From Xenorhabdus cabanillasii (lineage in GTDB: Bacteria; Pseudomonadota; Gammaproteobacteria; Enterobacterales; Enterobacteriaceae), in assembly GCF_003386665.1 (NCBI RefSeq), contig NZ_QTUB01000001.1:310001-374000 (forward strand): DNA of 64,000 nucleotides. Direction: 5' to 3'. Shown in pieces: positions 42,960-54,770 of the stretch. The position numbers and the translations under genes are program-made. Each line of letters opens with the position of its first letter. The first letter of the stretch is position 1. The notes beneath the pieces were generated by a model. The model was not told where the DNA came from and made no database searches. It saw nothing but the letters and a program-made list of their open reading frames with translations.

Positions 42960-43700
42960 ATGTTACAACAGATCTGCCAATTGGCACGGGAAGCAGGAAA
43001 AGCAATCATGGCGGTTTATCATGATGAGCAACCGTTACAAGTAAAACATAAAACGGATGATTCACCTGTTACCGCGGCGGATTTTGCCGCCCACAAGATC
43101 ATTAAAGCGGGTTTGATGCGTATTTCGCCTGATATTCCGTTGCTGTCAGAAGAAGAGCCACCAACATGGGATGAACGGAAAAACTGGCAGCGTTATTGGC
43201 TGGTGGATCCGCTGGATGGAACGAAAGAGTTTATTAACCGAAATGGTGAATTTACCGTTAATATTGCATTGATTGAAGATGGTGTACCTGTAATGGGGGT
43301 GGTTTATGTTCCCGCACGTGATGTTCTTTATTCAGGGCAGGAACGTCAGGCGTGGAAAGAAACGAATGGGCAGAAATTTCCCATTAAAGTTGCTGCTGCA
43401 ATGCCACCCACCGTTGTAGTTAGTCGTTCGCATATGGATGATGAACTGAACGATTATCTTACTCAATTAGGTACGCATCGGACATTGTCAGTCGGATCTT
43501 CACTTAAATTTTGTATGGTTGCTGAAGGAAAAGCACAGCTTTATCCTCGCTTCGGGCCAACGAATATTTGGGATACTGCTGCTGGTCATGCTGTTGCAAT
43601 CGCCGCGGGTGCACATGTAACAGATTGGGCAGGTAAAACACTAAGTTATGTACCGCGTGAATCTTTTTTGAATCCGGGGTTCAGAGTGACGATTTTTTAA
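42960..43700 (+). CDS. cysQ: 3'(2'),5'-bisphosphate nucleotidase CysQ
   Basis: Mg2+-dependent phosphatase that removes pAp/pApS in sulfate assimilation. 246 residues from the ATG at 42960 ([13 protein letters not shown], as E. coli MLDQVCQLARNAG), with GAGG 6 bases upstream. Inositol-monophosphatase-fold motifs: [20 protein letters not shown] and [13 protein letters not shown]. Confidence 0.95.
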   Translation: MLQQICQLAREAGKAIMAVYHDEQPLQVKHKTDDSPVTAADFAAHKIIKAGLMRISPDIPLLSEEEPPTWDERKNWQRYWLVDPLDGTKEFINRNGEFTVNIALIEDGVPVMGVVYVPARDVLYSGQERQAWKETNGQKFPIKVAAAMPPTVVVSRSHMDDELNDYLTQLGTHRTLSVGSSLKFCMVAEGKAQLYPRFGPTNIWDTAAGHAVAIAAGAHVTDWAGKTLSYVPRESFLNPGFRVTIF

Positions 43701-43773
43701 TGAGTGATACGGATCGTAGCTCAATTTTAACACCACCGTTTTAACACCAATCGTTTTTATTATAATAGCTAAA

Positions 43774-43807
43774 GTGATAATGGTTCCTGTCACGAAACCA
43801 TTATCAC
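43774..43807. terminator. Hairpin between convergent cysQ and ytfJ
   Basis: 12-bp perfect stem GTGATAATGGTT / AACCATTATCAC. No T run, so possibly a bidirectional, Rho-assisted or processing hairpin. Confidence 0.45.
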
Positions 43808-43839
43808 CGGCTCAATATGATAGAGAAATATGAAGATAA

Positions 43840-44397
43840 TTAATTTTTCAGTTCTTCTTTGATTAAAGAAAGAACGTATACGATCTCTTCATGACTTAAT
43901 TTGCCATCTTTGACAAATTTCACATTACCATTCTTATCCAGCACAATGATTGCTGAACTTTTGGGTTCCAGCCCCCATGCTTTTTTGACAACACCATTAC
44001 TATCAACAATAAATTGTGACCATGGAAACTCTTTTTTACTATCTTCAAGGCTGCTGCGGACGAAAGCACTGGTGCCAAAAATAGCATCATCGGTATTGAC
44101 AATACTGGTGGTTTGATATTGATCCTTCGGGAGGTCAGCCGCTTTCAAGGCCTGAATGAGGGGATCATTCATCTTTTTGGCTGAGCTGCGCCCGGCAATA
44201 TGCTGGATAGTTCTTACTTTCCCTGGAAGTTCTGCACTGCTCCATTTCTGATAGCTAAACTTATTGTCATTGAGAAGTAGTTCACCTTTATCTGTTACGA
44301 TGACAGTAGGGACGGGTTTTTCGACAGTAATATTGTGGGCAAACGCAGATATTGAAGCTAAGCCCAATATTAAAGGTAACATTATGTTTTTTAGCAT
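43840..44397 (-). CDS. ytfJ: YtfJ family protein
   Basis: Periplasmic protein with thioredoxin-like fold and no known reaction. 185 residues. Signal peptide MLKNIMLPLILGLASISAFA, then a domain containing VRTIQHIAGRSSAKKMNDPL, WGLEPKSSAIIVLDKNG, and a short C-terminal helix. No CxxC pair is present, so not a disulfide oxidoreductase by itself. Length equals E. coli YtfJ (184). Confidence 0.9.
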   Translation of the reverse strand: MLKNIMLPLILGLASISAFAHNITVEKPVPTVIVTDKGELLLNDNKFSYQKWSSAELPGKVRTIQHIAGRSSAKKMNDPLIQALKAADLPKDQYQTTSIVNTDDAIFGTSAFVRSSLEDSKKEFPWSQFIVDSNGVVKKAWGLEPKSSAIIVLDKNGNVKFVKDGKLSHEEIVYVLSLIKEELKN

Positions 44398-44725
44398 ATT
44401 TATTCCTTATTTGGCATGATATGGCTGTTTTCAGGGTGCATCATATTCAGCATAGCGCTTGTTGACGGGTCTGTCCTTACAAAACACAACAATTTGTTAA
44501 CATTCAAAATAAAATATAGGGTAATCTTCAGCTAATATAACATAATGTTCCATTTTTTCATCATGTTACGTAAAAATAGTGATTGAATCTTCAATGTTGG
44601 GGAACAAATTGCCGGATATAGAGTCCTATACATCGTACACAGCAGTGATGTCTCTGAATCACACAATGCAGTAAACAATAATGCAGTAAAATAGTATCGT
44701 AAGAAGCACGGAGGAATAAAAAGAG

Positions 44726-44932
44726 ATGAAAATCTTTCGCCACTATAATCCACTAAAAATTGCTCTCTACGTAAAAACCCTATTCCGTGGGCGGTTGTAT
44801 ATTAAGGATATGGGTGCTTTTGAATTTAATTATGGGAAAATTTTACCTCCAAGGATAAAAGATAAACGTCATTTCCATGTAATGAGTGAAGTTAACCAGC
44901 ACGTGTTGCTTCTACAGGCTGAAATGGGATAG
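44726..44932 (+). CDS. ytfK: YtfK (DUF1107), stringent-response modulator
   Basis: 68-residue basic protein: [20 protein letters not shown] then [19 protein letters not shown], very close to E. coli YtfK, which promotes SpoT-dependent (p)ppGpp accumulation under phosphate or fatty-acid starvation. GGAGG lies upstream of the ATG. Single gene, followed by a terminator. Confidence 0.93.
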   Translation: MKIFRHYNPLKIALYVKTLFRGRLYIKDMGAFEFNYGKILPPRIKDKRHFHVMSEVNQHVLLLQAEMG

Positions 44933-45003
44933 CTTTCTGTACAGCTAACTTATTGATTATATATGCTTATATATCATGATTGACGCAACATAATTAGTAT
45001 AAT

Positions 45004-45026
45004 AAACGGCCTTTCGGCCGTTTTTT
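45004..45026 (+). terminator. Terminator after ytfK
   Basis: AAACGGCC - TTTC - GGCCGTTTTTT. Confidence 0.9.
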
Positions 45027-45067
45027 GTAGGGATAGTTTTTCTAATGACAGTTTTTCTTTGAGTTTA

Positions 45068-46399
45068 TTACTCAGATACTGCCTGCTCAGCAGGGCCTGA
45101 ACTGGAAGGCGATGGCGTATCCACAATTTTGGTTACCAGTAATTGATCAATTTTGTAGTTATCAATATCTACTACTTCAAATTTGTAACCTGCAAATTTC
45201 ACATAATCTGTGCGTTTTGGGATCTTCCGCAAACGGAACATCATAAACCCGGCAATCGTTTCATAATTGCTGGAATCCGGGAAATCATCGATATCCAGAA
45301 CCCGCAGTACATCCTCAATAGGCGTGCCACCTTCTACTAACCATGAATTTTCATCGCGGACAACAATCTGTTCTTCCTGCCCCTGACTAATCAGATCTCC
45401 CATTAAAGTCGTCATGACGTCATTCAAAGTTATCACACCCATCACCAGTGCGTACTCATTGAGAATGATGGCAAAATCCTCGCCGGCAGCTTTGAAACTT
45501 TCCAGAGTGTCAGACAGCGAGAGAGTGTCAGGGATCATCAGAGCATTACGGATTTGAACACCATTTTTTAAGCTGAGGCTCTGCCCACTCAGAACGCGGT
45601 TGAGTAAATCTTTGGAGTCTACATAACCAAGAACATGATCAATATCACCGTCGCAGACGAGGAACTTTGAGTGTGGATGGGTAGAGATCTTTTCTTTGAT
45701 ACTGTTTTCGTCTTCATTTTTGTCAAAATAAACCACGCTTTCACGGGACGTCATGGCAGAAGGAACAGTACGGGACTCCAGTTCGAAAACATTTTCGATC
45801 AACTCATGTTCTTGTTTACGTAATACTCCAGCGACGGCCCCCGCTTCAACCACAGCATAAATATCATCAGAGGTGATATCTTCATTGCGTGCCATCGGGA
45901 TTTTGAAGATTTTGAATATGCAGTCAGCGAGCCCGTTGAACAACCAGACTAATGGACGACATACTGCTAAACAAAAACGCATTGGATTAACAATCCTGAT
46001 TGCAACAGCTTCGGGTTTAATCATTCCAAGACGTTTAGGGGTCAAATCAGCAAGTAAAATAAAGAAACTGGTTACGATAGTGAAAGAACAAATAAAACCA
46101 AGTTGTTCTGCCCATTCATAAGGCATAAATTTGAGCAGTAATGATTTAATGGCAGGAGAAAAGGCGGATTCACCGACAACACCTGCGAGGATGGCTACTG
46201 CATTCAGGCCAATCTGTACGACAGTAAAAAACATGCCCGGCGTCTCTTGTAATTTGAGAACATGAGCTGCATTGATATTTCCCTCGTTAGCCATCAGTTT
46301 TAATTTGATTCTTCTTGAAGCGGCGAGAGAAATTTCAGATAACGAAAAAAATGCGCTAATCGCACAAAGCAAAAGTATGACTAATAAACTGTTTAACAT
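45068..46399 (-). CDS. ytfL: CNNM/CorC-type membrane protein YtfL
   Basis: Hemolysin-C-like inner-membrane protein of 443 residues. Order: CNNM (DUF21) domain with four helices (1-190, MLNSLLVILLLCAISAFFSL and the LSEISLAASRRIKLK motif), two CBS domains (about 210-330, with VCDGDIDHVLGYVDSKDLL and EYALVMGVITLNDVM), and a C-terminal CorC_HlyC domain. The E. coli homologue is linked to cytoplasmic pH and cadaverine homeostasis. Start at 46399 matches E. coli's MLNS and has GGAT upstream; an ATG 8 codons earlier exists. Confidence 0.93.
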   Translation of the reverse strand: MLNSLLVILLLCAISAFFSLSEISLAASRRIKLKLMANEGNINAAHVLKLQETPGMFFTVVQIGLNAVAILAGVVGESAFSPAIKSLLLKFMPYEWAEQLGFICSFTIVTSFFILLADLTPKRLGMIKPEAVAIRIVNPMRFCLAVCRPLVWLFNGLADCIFKIFKIPMARNEDITSDDIYAVVEAGAVAGVLRKQEHELIENVFELESRTVPSAMTSRESVVYFDKNEDENSIKEKISTHPHSKFLVCDGDIDHVLGYVDSKDLLNRVLSGQSLSLKNGVQIRNALMIPDTLSLSDTLESFKAAGEDFAIILNEYALVMGVITLNDVMTTLMGDLISQGQEEQIVVRDENSWLVEGGTPIEDVLRVLDIDDFPDSSNYETIAGFMMFRLRKIPKRTDYVKFAGYKFEVVDIDNYKIDQLLVTKIVDTPSPSSSGPAEQAVSE

Positions 46400-46485
46400 A
46401 AAGTATCCGTGTCTTATCTCCAATGGCAGGGTAGGTTTTTTATTTGAATAACACTGGAGGAAGATATGAAAAATTACACAAATAA

Positions 46486-46512
46486 TGTCTTACGGCACAT
46501 TGCCGTAAGACA
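46486..46512 (-). terminator. Hairpin downstream of msrA
   Basis: Perfect 12-bp palindrome TGTCTTACGGCA - CAT - TGCCGTAAGACA. In the msrA direction it is followed by a moderately T-rich tail. It could alternatively be a protein-binding dyad upstream of ytfL. Confidence 0.55.
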
Positions 46513-46556
46513 AATGAATTTAGCCCGATAATTATAACTTGAGTTTATTAAATCGG

Positions 46557-47261
46557 CTAGTTTCTGGGCGTAGGTGGAAAACAGATGCCTGTGCCACCTA
46601 ATCCACAATATCCTTCGGGATTTTTCATCAGATATTGCTGGTGATAATCTTCTGCAAAATAGAATGGCCCGGCTTCACGGATCTCTGTGGTAATTGTACG
46701 CTGATCGTTATTATCATCCATTGCTTGCTGGTATTGCTCGCGACTGGAGAGTGCCTGCGCATGTTGTTCAGGAGAAACCGTGTAAAGGGCTGAGCGATAT
46801 TGTGTACCGATATCACCTTGTTGACGCATGCCTTGTGCAGGATCGTGGTTTTCCCAGAACAACGTTAATAATTGCTCATAGGTGATTTTGGTCGGGTCAA
46901 ATACAATTCTGACGATTTCGGTATGTCCGGTTAACCCTGAACAGACTTCCTCATAGGTCGGATTTGGAGTGGTGCCTCCACTGTAACCAACAGATGTGGT
47001 ATACACGCCTTCCTGCTGCCAGAAAAGACGTTCGACACCCCAGAAGCATCCCATGCCTACATAAGCAATTTCCAGATTATCAGGTATGTTATTTATCGCA
47101 TGCTGTGTAACGTAATGATAGGGTGATACAGTTAATGGTATTTCTCGGCCTGGTAATGCATTCTGTTCAGAAACATGTTGGCTTTCGTTGGCTGAATTTG
47201 GCAAGATTCTCTCCCGTTTGTCATCTATTTTATGGTTATGAGTTGCTTGTATATCTTTCAA
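46557..47261 (-). CDS. msrA: Peptide methionine-S-sulfoxide reductase MsrA
   Basis: Repairs oxidised methionine. 234 residues, slightly longer than E. coli (212) because of an N-terminal polar extension. Catalytic GCFWG with Cys72, [29 protein letters not shown] and the C-terminal resolving-Cys region [14 protein letters not shown]. Divergent from tamA, as in E. coli. Confidence 0.96.
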   Translation of the reverse strand: MKDIQATHNHKIDDKRERILPNSANESQHVSEQNALPGREIPLTVSPYHYVTQHAINNIPDNLEIAYVGMGCFWGVERLFWQQEGVYTTSVGYSGGTTPNPTYEEVCSGLTGHTEIVRIVFDPTKITYEQLLTLFWENHDPAQGMRQQGDIGTQYRSALYTVSPEQHAQALSSREQYQQAMDDNNDQRTITTEIREAGPFYFAEDYHQQYLMKNPEGYCGLGGTGICFPPTPRN

Positions 47262-47338
47262 ACTTTACCAGAATTGATCCATGGCAGTATTCTTTTATGC
47301 TGCTGAATCTTACCCCTAAATAAATATTAGGAGTTCGC

Positions 47339-49082
47339 GTGTCACGATACCCTTTCATGTTTGTTTTTTGTGTGTCTATCGCAGCTCCATCGGCTTATAG
47401 TGCAAATTTACGATTGAAAGTGGAAGGACTTTCTGGCGAGCTGGATAAAAATGCCAGAGTGCAGCTCTCAAGCATTAGTACTGATGAAGTTTCTCCCGAT
47501 GGACGTTTTCGTGCCCGTGTCGAAAAAGCCATACGAAAAGGGTTAAGGCCATTGGGGTATTATGATCCCACCATTGAATTCACTTATCAGGAAAATACTC
47601 CGCCTTTCCGTCCTGTTTTGACAGCAAAAGTCACACCAGGTGAACCCGTGCGGGTCGCTGAGGTTAAGGTTGATTTAGAAGGGGGAGCTAAAACCGATCA
47701 GGATTATACCGCACTTATCAAAAAAAAATACGCCGAAGAAAGGGACGATTCTAAGTCATAGTGAATATGAGAATTTTAAGAATGGGTTAAATAATCTGGC
47801 GCTCAGGAAGGGATATTTTGATGCCGAGATAAAAAAAAGTGAACTGGGAGTATCCCAGGAACGGCATGAATCCTTCTGGGATTTTGATTTTGATAGTGGA
47901 GAACGCTATCGCTTTGGCCCTGTTAAGTTTCAAGGCTCACAAATCCGAGAAGGTTACCTGAATAATCTTGTGCCGTTTAAAGAAGGGGATTATTACTCTT
48001 CGGAAGAACTGGCAGAATTTAACCGTCGTCTGGCAGATACCGGATGGTTCAACTCAGCGGTTGTCGTGCCTGATTTTACGGTGGGGCGCGATAGTAAAGA
48101 TAAGATATTGCCGCTGGATGCTTCTTTGGTTCCCCGTTCTGCCAATTATGTTGAGTTGGGAGGAGGATATGCAACAGATGTTGGTCCTCGTATTCAGGCA
48201 AAATGGAAAAAGCCGTGGATCAACTCTCGTGGGCACAGTTTGAGTACCAGCATCAATATTTCCGGACGTGATCAATTGATTGATGCGTCTTATAAAATGC
48301 CACTTAAGGTTAATCCACTTGAACAATATTATGAGTTACAAACGGGTTATAAGCGTAAAAATATCAACGATACCATCTCGGATACCGCAACTTTAAACCT
48401 TTCCCGCAACTGGGATCTCTCCACAGGGTGGCGATATAGTATCAATCTGCGCTGGAGCCTCAGCCACTTTACTCAGGCTAATGTCACGAATACAACGGCG
48501 TTGCTTTATCCGGGCGCGAATATCAGCCGAATTCGTCAGCGTGGCGGTACTATGCCTTATTGGGGGGACAGTCAGCGTTATTCAATTGATGTTTCCGATA
48601 CGACCTGGCAATCAAATGTGGATTTTCTGGTCTTACAGGCTCACCACGTTTGGATCAGAACGTTCCGTGATAAACACCGTTTTGTTTTACGCGGAGATCT
48701 TGGTTGGATAGAAACCAATCAATTCGAGAAAGTGCCGCCTGATTTGCGTTTCTTCGCTGGGGGGGATAGAAGTATTCGTGGTTATAAGTACCAGAAAATT
48801 TCCCCTAAGGACAGTAATGGTAAATTAACAGGGGCGTCAAAGTTGGTTATTGGTTCGCTGGAGTATCAATACAATATCTATGGTAATTGGTGGAGTGCAT
48901 TGTTTGTGGATACTGGCGAAGCAGTGAATGATATCAAGAAGAGTAATTTTAAAACAGGCGCAGGCTTAGGCATACGTTGGGCTTCCCCCGTTGGGCCGAT
49001 TAAATTCGACCTGGCAACCCCTGTGAGAGATAAAGATAATCATGGCATTCAATTTTATATCGGTTTAGGGGCTGAACTATGA
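47339..49082 (+). pseudogene. tamA: TamA (outer-membrane assembly factor), interrupted by frameshift
   Basis: Omp85-family outer-membrane protein that works with TamB. GTG start with AGGAG upstream, signal peptide ending SAYSA, POTRA domains, then the 16-strand barrel. The first frame (47339-47761) stops just after a run of nine A (47720-47728). Removing one A continues without a stop ([20 protein letters not shown], matching TamA) into the frame that ends at 49082 ([12 protein letters not shown] POTRA region, [25 protein letters not shown]). So it is one gene with a one-base A-tract insertion: a real mutation, a transcriptional-slippage site, or a sequencing error. The rest is undamaged. It overlaps tamB by 4 bp. 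Confidence 0.92.
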
Positions 49083-52000
49083 GGTGGGCAAAAAGGCTTA
49101 GCATTGCTTTCCTGTTGATTGTTGGCCTGTTGTTGATAACGATTACGGGCTTAGTTGGTACACGAACCGGCCTGCATTTTATGATTAACAGTGCAACACG
49201 CTTAGTTCCAGGGCTGGAGATAGCAGATATCAGTGGCGGTTGGCGCAATTTAACATTACAAGGTATCAAATATAAGATGCCGGGTGTGGATGTTAATGCT
49301 GACAAAATACATCTTTCGTTGCGACTCTCTTGTTTGAAACACAGTCATGTTTGTGTCAGTGCTCTGACGACGGAGGGGATCTCTGTTTTGGTCAATACGA
49401 CAGAACTTCCGCCATCAGAAAGCCCGTCAGAATCAAAGCCATTAACTGAACTGCAAACACCGTATCCTATTTCGTTGGATCTGCTTTCTTTAAAGAATAC
49501 CTATATCAAAGTAGATGATACAGTCATAGATTTAGACGAGTTCAAAGCGGGTGCTCAGTGGCAGGAAAAACATCTGACGCTAAAACCCATACAAGTCAAT
49601 AAGCTATTGGTTGCATTGCCGAAAACACCTCCTGAACATATTACACAGAAAACTCAGCAGAAAGCTGACCCAGAAAAATCATTGGGAGAGGTTTTAAAAG
49701 CACTGTTTTCTAAACCACTATTGGCTGAATTGCCTAATGTTCCTGTTCCCCTTGATATTACGGTAGAAAATATTCACGGCCGCCAGCTTCGTTTGACGGG
49801 AGATACCGCTATCACTCTCAATGATTTGAAACTGCAAGCCAGTAATCAGGGGCAGCAGGTAGATATCAAAACCTTTAGCGTCAGTACACCGGAAGGCTCT
49901 CTTGCGATACAGGGAACGGCAAAACTGTCCGAACAGTGGCCAGTCAATTTGTCAGTTAAGGGTAATACCAAGCTGGATGAACTGAACGGGCAACAGGTTG
50001 AGGCAAAACTGAACGGATCTTTATTACAGCAGCTTAATCTGGCATTGAATCTTTCAGGGCCAGTGAATGCGAATTTGGATGCTCAGGTCGAACTAGCTAA
50101 AGCGGGCCTGCCTGTACGACTGACATTGGCAGGTAAACGGTTACAATGGCCATTGACGGGTAAATCTGAATATCAGCTAAATAATGTCAAATTACGTCTG
50201 AATGGTAAGGCCAGTGGTTATGATCTTTCCCTGCGTTCTGATATTAAGGGTGAAGAACTTCCACCGGCATTATTGGTACTGGATGCAAAGGGAAATGAAG
50301 AACTACTCAGATTAACTCGATTACGTCTATCTGCATTGCAGGGGCATGCGGCTCTCACTGGTGTAGTTGACTGGAGCAAAGCTATCAGCTGGAATGCGCT
50401 GTTGACGCTTAATGATATTGATACTGCTAAACAGTGGCCGGAATGGCCTGCCAAAATAGATGGCAAGGTGGCAGTACGTGGCAGTTTATATGGTGGCAGT
50501 TGGCAGCTCCAACTTCCTGAAATATCCCTTGATGGTTATATAAAACAGAATACCATCAAAGCACATGGCAAAGTTTCCGGTAATGCGGCCGGACAATGGG
50601 ATATTCCCCAATTTAATTTCATTTTTGGACGTAACACGCTCGATATTAAAGGGTATCTTACCGATGAAAAATGGAATTTGGATGGTGATATCAATGCTCC
50701 ACGATTAAATGGTTTGCTGCCGGGATTGTCCGGAGTGGTTGTCGGTGATGTGAAGCTGCGTGGCAACATGAAAGCACCGCAAGTTGTGGCAGATTTAAAT
50801 GCACATGGTGTGGGCTGGCAGAATATGCTGAAGGTGGATAGTGCGGTTATTAAAGGAAATGTGCGTTCTGCCGACCAGATTGGAGGGCAATTATCGGTTG
50901 TTATTCGTCAATTGAAGCAGTCGGATCTGATCATCAGTAACTTGATGCTCAATGCCAAAGGAACAGAAAAACAGCATGACTTACAATTGCAGGTGGATGG
51001 GAATCCCGTATCAGGTAAGCTGGCGCTCAATGGTAGTTTTGACCGTAAACAAGAACGCTGGAAAGGCAATATCAACAATACCTACTTTGAGACTCCGGTT
51101 GGTGAGTGGCACTTAAGTAAGGCGATCGCTATTGATTATCAGAACTTACAGCAAAAAGTGATCGTTGGTACTCATTGTTGGTTGAATCCGAATGCTCAAC
51201 TTTGTATTCCGAGACCGATTGAAGCTGGCACCAGTGGGCAGGCTGATATAGTGTTTGAGCGTTTTGATCTTGCCATGATCCAGCCATTCCTGGATAAAAC
51301 AACCCAACTTAAAGGCGTATTTAGTGGGAGTGCCAATGTCAAATGGACAGCAGGGCATCAACTACCACAAGCGAACGTAATTCTGCAAGGAAACGGCGTC
51401 CAAATTCGGCAGGTTGTGGAGGGCACCACGTTACCTGTTGATTTTGAGACATTGACGTTGAATGCTGGTTTGACAAATGGTAAGGCGGATTTATCGTGGT
51501 TATTTAAGCTGGCAGATAATGGACAACTAAATGGTCATGTTCAAGTTGATGATTTAGAAGGCCGTCGTAAATTAGCAGGTAGTGTAGATATCCAGTCTCT
51601 TTCTCTGAAGTTGATGAAACCGATTCTGAATAAAGGTGAAAAAGCTGAAGGGAATTTAAATGCGAACTTGCGCCTTGGTGGTAATGCTAAGAATCCGTTG
51701 TTATTTGGCATGTTGAAAGCAGATGTTTTTCAGGTCAGTAGCCACTGGTTGCCATTTGATATCAACCAAAGTCAGGTAGCGGTTCATTTTGATGGTGTCC
51801 GTTCCGATCTGGAAGGTGTGATCAAAACTCCGCAAGGGCAACTTAATCTTCATGGTAATGCAGACTGGCGCAATCTGGACGCATGGTATGCCAGAGTGAC
51901 AGCGTATGGTGAAAAACTGCGTGTGACAGTACCACCAATGGTAAAAATTGATGTGCGTCCTGATCTGGTTTTTGAAGCGACGCCTCAATTATTAAAACTC

Positions 52001-52840
52001 AATGGCAATGTGGATATTCCGTGGGCACGCATTACGGTACAGGAATTACCGGAATCTGCGGTGGATGTTTCTCCTGACGAAGTGATGCTGGATAAAAATC
52101 TACAGCCGGTAGAAAAGAAAAAATCTTCCATCTTGATCCAAAGTAATTTAAATATTCACGTAGGTGATGATGTCCGCTTAAGTGCATTTGGTTTGAACGC
52201 CCAGTTGAAAGGAGACCTGAAAGTCATTCAAGATCAGCAGGGATTCGGGCTGAACGGTCAAATTGATATTCCGGATGGTCGTTTTCGCGCTTATGGGCAG
52301 GATTTACAGGTACGTAAGGGAATTATTCTGTTTTCTGGTCCACCGGATCAACCTATGTTGAATATTGAAGCAATCCGTAATCCTGAATCGACAGCGAATG
52401 ATGTTATTGCTGGTGTGAAAGTGATGGGGCTGGCAGATAAACCTAAGATTGAAATTTTCTCTGAGCCAGTTAAATCGCAAGAGGAAGCGTTGTCTTACCT
52501 GTTGCGCGGTGAAGGCTTAGAGAAGGGAGGGGCTGATAGCTCCCAGATGACTTCTATGTTGATTGGTTTGGGCATTGCGCAGAGCGGTCGATTGGTGGGG
52601 AAAATTGGTGAAACCTTTGGTGTCTCTGATCTGGCTCTGGATACACAGGGAATTGGTAACAAATCGCAGGTTGTTGTGAGTGGCAAGATTACCAACAACT
52701 TACAGGTAAAATATGGTGTTGGCATTTTTGACTCTCTGGCAACCCTGACGTTACGTTATCGTGTGATGCCGAGATTGTATCTGGAAGCGGTATCTGGTAT
52801 TGATCAGGCTTTAGATCTGCTCTATGAGTTTGAGTTTTAA
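49079..52840 (+). CDS. tamB: Translocation and assembly module protein TamB
   Basis: Inner-membrane-anchored AsmA-like bridge protein spanning the periplasm, linked to phospholipid transport and outer-membrane assembly with TamA. 1253 residues (E. coli 1259). N-terminal anchor [20 protein letters not shown] (6-25), long beta-rich taco/RBG repeats, and C-terminal DUF490 domain ([16 protein letters not shown], [33 protein letters not shown]). Intact, which contrasts with the broken tamA frame directly upstream. Confidence 0.96.
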   Translation: MRWAKRLSIAFLLIVGLLLITITGLVGTRTGLHFMINSATRLVPGLEIADISGGWRNLTLQGIKYKMPGVDVNADKIHLSLRLSCLKHSHVCVSALTTEGISVLVNTTELPPSESPSESKPLTELQTPYPISLDLLSLKNTYIKVDDTVIDLDEFKAGAQWQEKHLTLKPIQVNKLLVALPKTPPEHITQKTQQKADPEKSLGEVLKALFSKPLLAELPNVPVPLDITVENIHGRQLRLTGDTAITLNDLKLQASNQGQQVDIKTFSVSTPEGSLAIQGTAKLSEQWPVNLSVKGNTKLDELNGQQVEAKLNGSLLQQLNLALNLSGPVNANLDAQVELAKAGLPVRLTLAGKRLQWPLTGKSEYQLNNVKLRLNGKASGYDLSLRSDIKGEELPPALLVLDAKGNEELLRLTRLRLSALQGHAALTGVVDWSKAISWNALLTLNDIDTAKQWPEWPAKIDGKVAVRGSLYGGSWQLQLPEISLDGYIKQNTIKAHGKVSGNAAGQWDIPQFNFIFGRNTLDIKGYLTDEKWNLDGDINAPRLNGLLPGLSGVVVGDVKLRGNMKAPQVVADLNAHGVGWQNMLKVDSAVIKGNVRSADQIGGQLSVVIRQLKQSDLIISNLMLNAKGTEKQHDLQLQVDGNPVSGKLALNGSFDRKQERWKGNINNTYFETPVGEWHLSKAIAIDYQNLQQKVIVGTHCWLNPNAQLCIPRPIEAGTSGQADIVFERFDLAMIQPFLDKTTQLKGVFSGSANVKWTAGHQLPQANVILQGNGVQIRQVVEGTTLPVDFETLTLNAGLTNGKADLSWLFKLADNGQLNGHVQVDDLEGRRKLAGSVDIQSLSLKLMKPILNKGEKAEGNLNANLRLGGNAKNPLLFGMLKADVFQVSSHWLPFDINQSQVAVHFDGVRSDLEGVIKTPQGQLNLHGNADWRNLDAWYARVTAYGEKLRVTVPPMVKIDVRPDLVFEATPQLLKLNGNVDIPWARITVQELPESAVDVSPDEVMLDKNLQPVEKKKSSILIQSNLNIHVGDDVRLSAFGLNAQLKGDLKVIQDQQGFGLNGQIDIPDGRFRAYGQDLQVRKGIILFSGPPDQPMLNIEAIRNPESTANDVIAGVKVMGLADKPKIEIFSEPVKSQEEALSYLLRGEGLEKGGADSSQMTSMLIGLGIAQSGRLVGKIGETFGVSDLALDTQGIGNKSQVVVSGKITNNLQVKYGVGIFDSLATLTLRYRVMPRLYLEAVSGIDQALDLLYEFEF

Positions 52841-52842
52841 AG

Positions 52843-53190
52843 ATGCGAGTTATTGTTTATGGCAGCCTGAGGCGCAAACAAGGTAATCACCACTGGATGA
52901 CCTATGCTCAACTTTTGGGGGAGCATAGGTTGGAAGGTTATGAAATTTATGATCTGGGGCATTATCCAGCGGTGATCCGTGGCGAAGGAACAATTGAATG
53001 TGAGGTTTATCGCATTACGTCATCCATTTTGACTGAACTGGATGATTTGAAAAAGAATACTCAGGAATATCAAAGGGAATTGGTCAAAACCCCTTATGGC
53101 AGTGCATGGATCTATTTATACATGTTATCTGTTGAGGGAGTGCCTCGAATAGAAAGCGGTGACTGGCTGAAGCGTCACGAAGAGAGATAA
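52843..53190 (+). CDS. ytfP: Gamma-glutamylcyclotransferase-like protein YtfP
   Basis: 115-residue cyclotransferase-fold protein. VYGSLRRKQGNHHW near the N-terminus forms the substrate loop, and EVYRITSSILTELDDLKKNT is the conserved later segment. Function in bacteria unproven. 2 bp after tamB. Confidence 0.9.
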   Translation: MRVIVYGSLRRKQGNHHWMTYAQLLGEHRLEGYEIYDLGHYPAVIRGEGTIECEVYRITSSILTELDDLKKNTQEYQRELVKTPYGSAWIYLYMLSVEGVPRIESGDWLKRHEER

Positions 53191-53249
53191 AAATCAACGG
53201 TGTTACTGTTTTTATATCATTTTTGACAGATTAACCAATATAACCAAAT

Positions 53250-53291
53250 AAAAAACCTCTGTGCCAATAAATAAAAGTACAGAGGTTTTTT
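53250..53291. terminator. Bidirectional terminator between ytfP and ppa
   Basis: AAAAAACCTCTGT / ACAGAGGTTTTTT, usable in both directions for the convergent genes. Confidence 0.9.
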
Positions 53292-53321
53292 ATAATCAAA
53301 ACTTGCTGTTATCTCTCAGGA

Positions 53322-53852
53322 TTATTTTTTCGCAGCGCGTTCGAAAGAAGATTGGATTTCCGCTTTAGCGGCTTCGGCATTCTCCCAACCATCAACTTTT
53401 ACCCACTTACCTTTTTCCAGATCTTTGTAGTGTTCAAAGAAATGTGTAATTTGGGCACGCAGCAGCTCTGGCAGATCGTTTACATCTTTAATGTGGTCGT
53501 ATTCTTTAGTCAGCTTAGAATGAGGAACAGCAACCAGTTTAGCGTCTTCACCGGATTCGTCGGTCATTTTCAGAACACCAACTGGACGGCAGCGAATAAC
53601 GGAGCCTGGCTGCAATGGGTATGGAGTTGGAACCAGTACGTCAACAGGGTCGCCATCAAGAGACAGGGTATTGTTGATATAACCGTAGTTGCATGGATAG
53701 AACATGGAGGTCGCCATGAAACGGTCTACAAACAGAGCGCCGGACTCTTTGTCCACTTCATATTTGATTGGGTCGGCGTTTGCAGGGATCTCAATAATAA
53801 CGTAGATGTCTTCTGGCAGTTTTTGACCCGCCGGTACATTGTTCAGGCTCAT
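53322..53852 (-). CDS. ppa: Inorganic pyrophosphatase
   Basis: Soluble family-I pyrophosphatase, 176 residues. Start [20 protein letters not shown]. Catalytic metal-binding motif DGDPVDVLV with [13 protein letters not shown] before it and [15 protein letters not shown] later. Drives biosynthesis by removing PPi. Confidence 0.98.
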   Translation of the reverse strand: MSLNNVPAGQKLPEDIYVIIEIPANADPIKYEVDKESGALFVDRFMATSMFYPCNYGYINNTLSLDGDPVDVLVPTPYPLQPGSVIRCRPVGVLKMTDESGEDAKLVAVPHSKLTKEYDHIKDVNDLPELLRAQITHFFEHYKDLEKGKWVKVDGWENAEAAKAEIQSSFERAAKK

Positions 53853-53957
53853 AAAAGGTTTCCTTCAATTTCAAACCAAAATGGAGTGCGGGATATTATA
53901 GCCAAAACAGACTTAAAGTAATTCCATTTTTCTGTATTATGCCTGTACTCCTATGGG

Positions 53958-54770
53958 TTAATGGTGGTAGAGGATCCCTGTCCAAAAATCATTCATGATT
54001 TGTGCTATGGTTTCTGATTGCTCTGCTGGCCATTGCCTTACTACATCGTCGATCAGTCTTTCTTTATCCAATGTATTTATTATGGTTTTTAAATCTGTTT
54101 GGCTGATAAAGGCAATGTCATGTCCTAACAAAATAGCCCCCATTCTGGTTGGATCCCAGTCTAGTTTGCTGCCATCAAGTGGTGGTTCATATATCCGGTT
54201 ATCTTCAATGGCACCATATTCCCTAATGATTTTAAATAAGTCCGTTGCATCCTTGGCGTTTGCATGCCCACGATCACGCCAGGCAAATAATTTGAGTAGT
54301 GCCAGCCCTGGTAATGAACAAAATGGAATGGTTTCTCCGTTATCCAATTGGACTTTCACTGTGTGTGCAAAAGCATTAGAAAAACCGTCAACGGCCATGA
54401 TGACATTTCTGTCAGGTGGCCAAACAATTTGATTGTGTTCCGCAACTCCACCGAAGGGAATAATATCCAGCTCAATCTCGTCCCATATCATGCGATGAAT
54501 ATTATTGGCTACTTCCGTAGCTCCCTTTGTCAGAAATGCTAGTTTGAGTGCATCAAACGTTTTCCATTCATCAACAAATATTGCGATGTCAATATCACGG
54601 GTTCTGCGCCCTATGCTTTTGTCATGGACGTGGTGTATCAATATTTCACGAGCTGTTGCACCAGCAATGAAAAAAGGGATGTTTTGTTCGATACAGACAG
54701 AGTTAATTCGCGTTAAAAAGATTTCAATAACTGAAGAGAGTGGATTCGTTAAGGTGAAGATATTTTCCAT
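53958..54770 (-). CDS. Nucleotidyltransferase, AbiEii-like toxin
   Basis: 270-residue DNA polymerase-beta-type nucleotidyltransferase. The catalytic loop reads IAGATAREILIHH…RRTRDIDIAIFV, with the two aspartates of the G-x(n)-RxTxDxDxxI pattern, then a third acidic strand EIELDIIPFGG. Late helical part LLKLFAWRDRGHANAKDATD contains the K-x(4-6)-R…KD motif of AbiEii/MNT-like enzymes. The gene start overlaps the upstream partner by 47 bp (GAGG 7 bases before the ATG). Type IV toxin role is inferred from this pairing. Confidence 0.8.
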   Translation of the reverse strand: MENIFTLTNPLSSVIEIFLTRINSVCIEQNIPFFIAGATAREILIHHVHDKSIGRRTRDIDIAIFVDEWKTFDALKLAFLTKGATEVANNIHRMIWDEIELDIIPFGGVAEHNQIVWPPDRNVIMAVDGFSNAFAHTVKVQLDNGETIPFCSLPGLALLKLFAWRDRGHANAKDATDLFKIIREYGAIEDNRIYEPPLDGSKLDWDPTRMGAILLGHDIAFISQTDLKTIINTLDKERLIDDVVRQWPAEQSETIAQIMNDFWTGILYHH

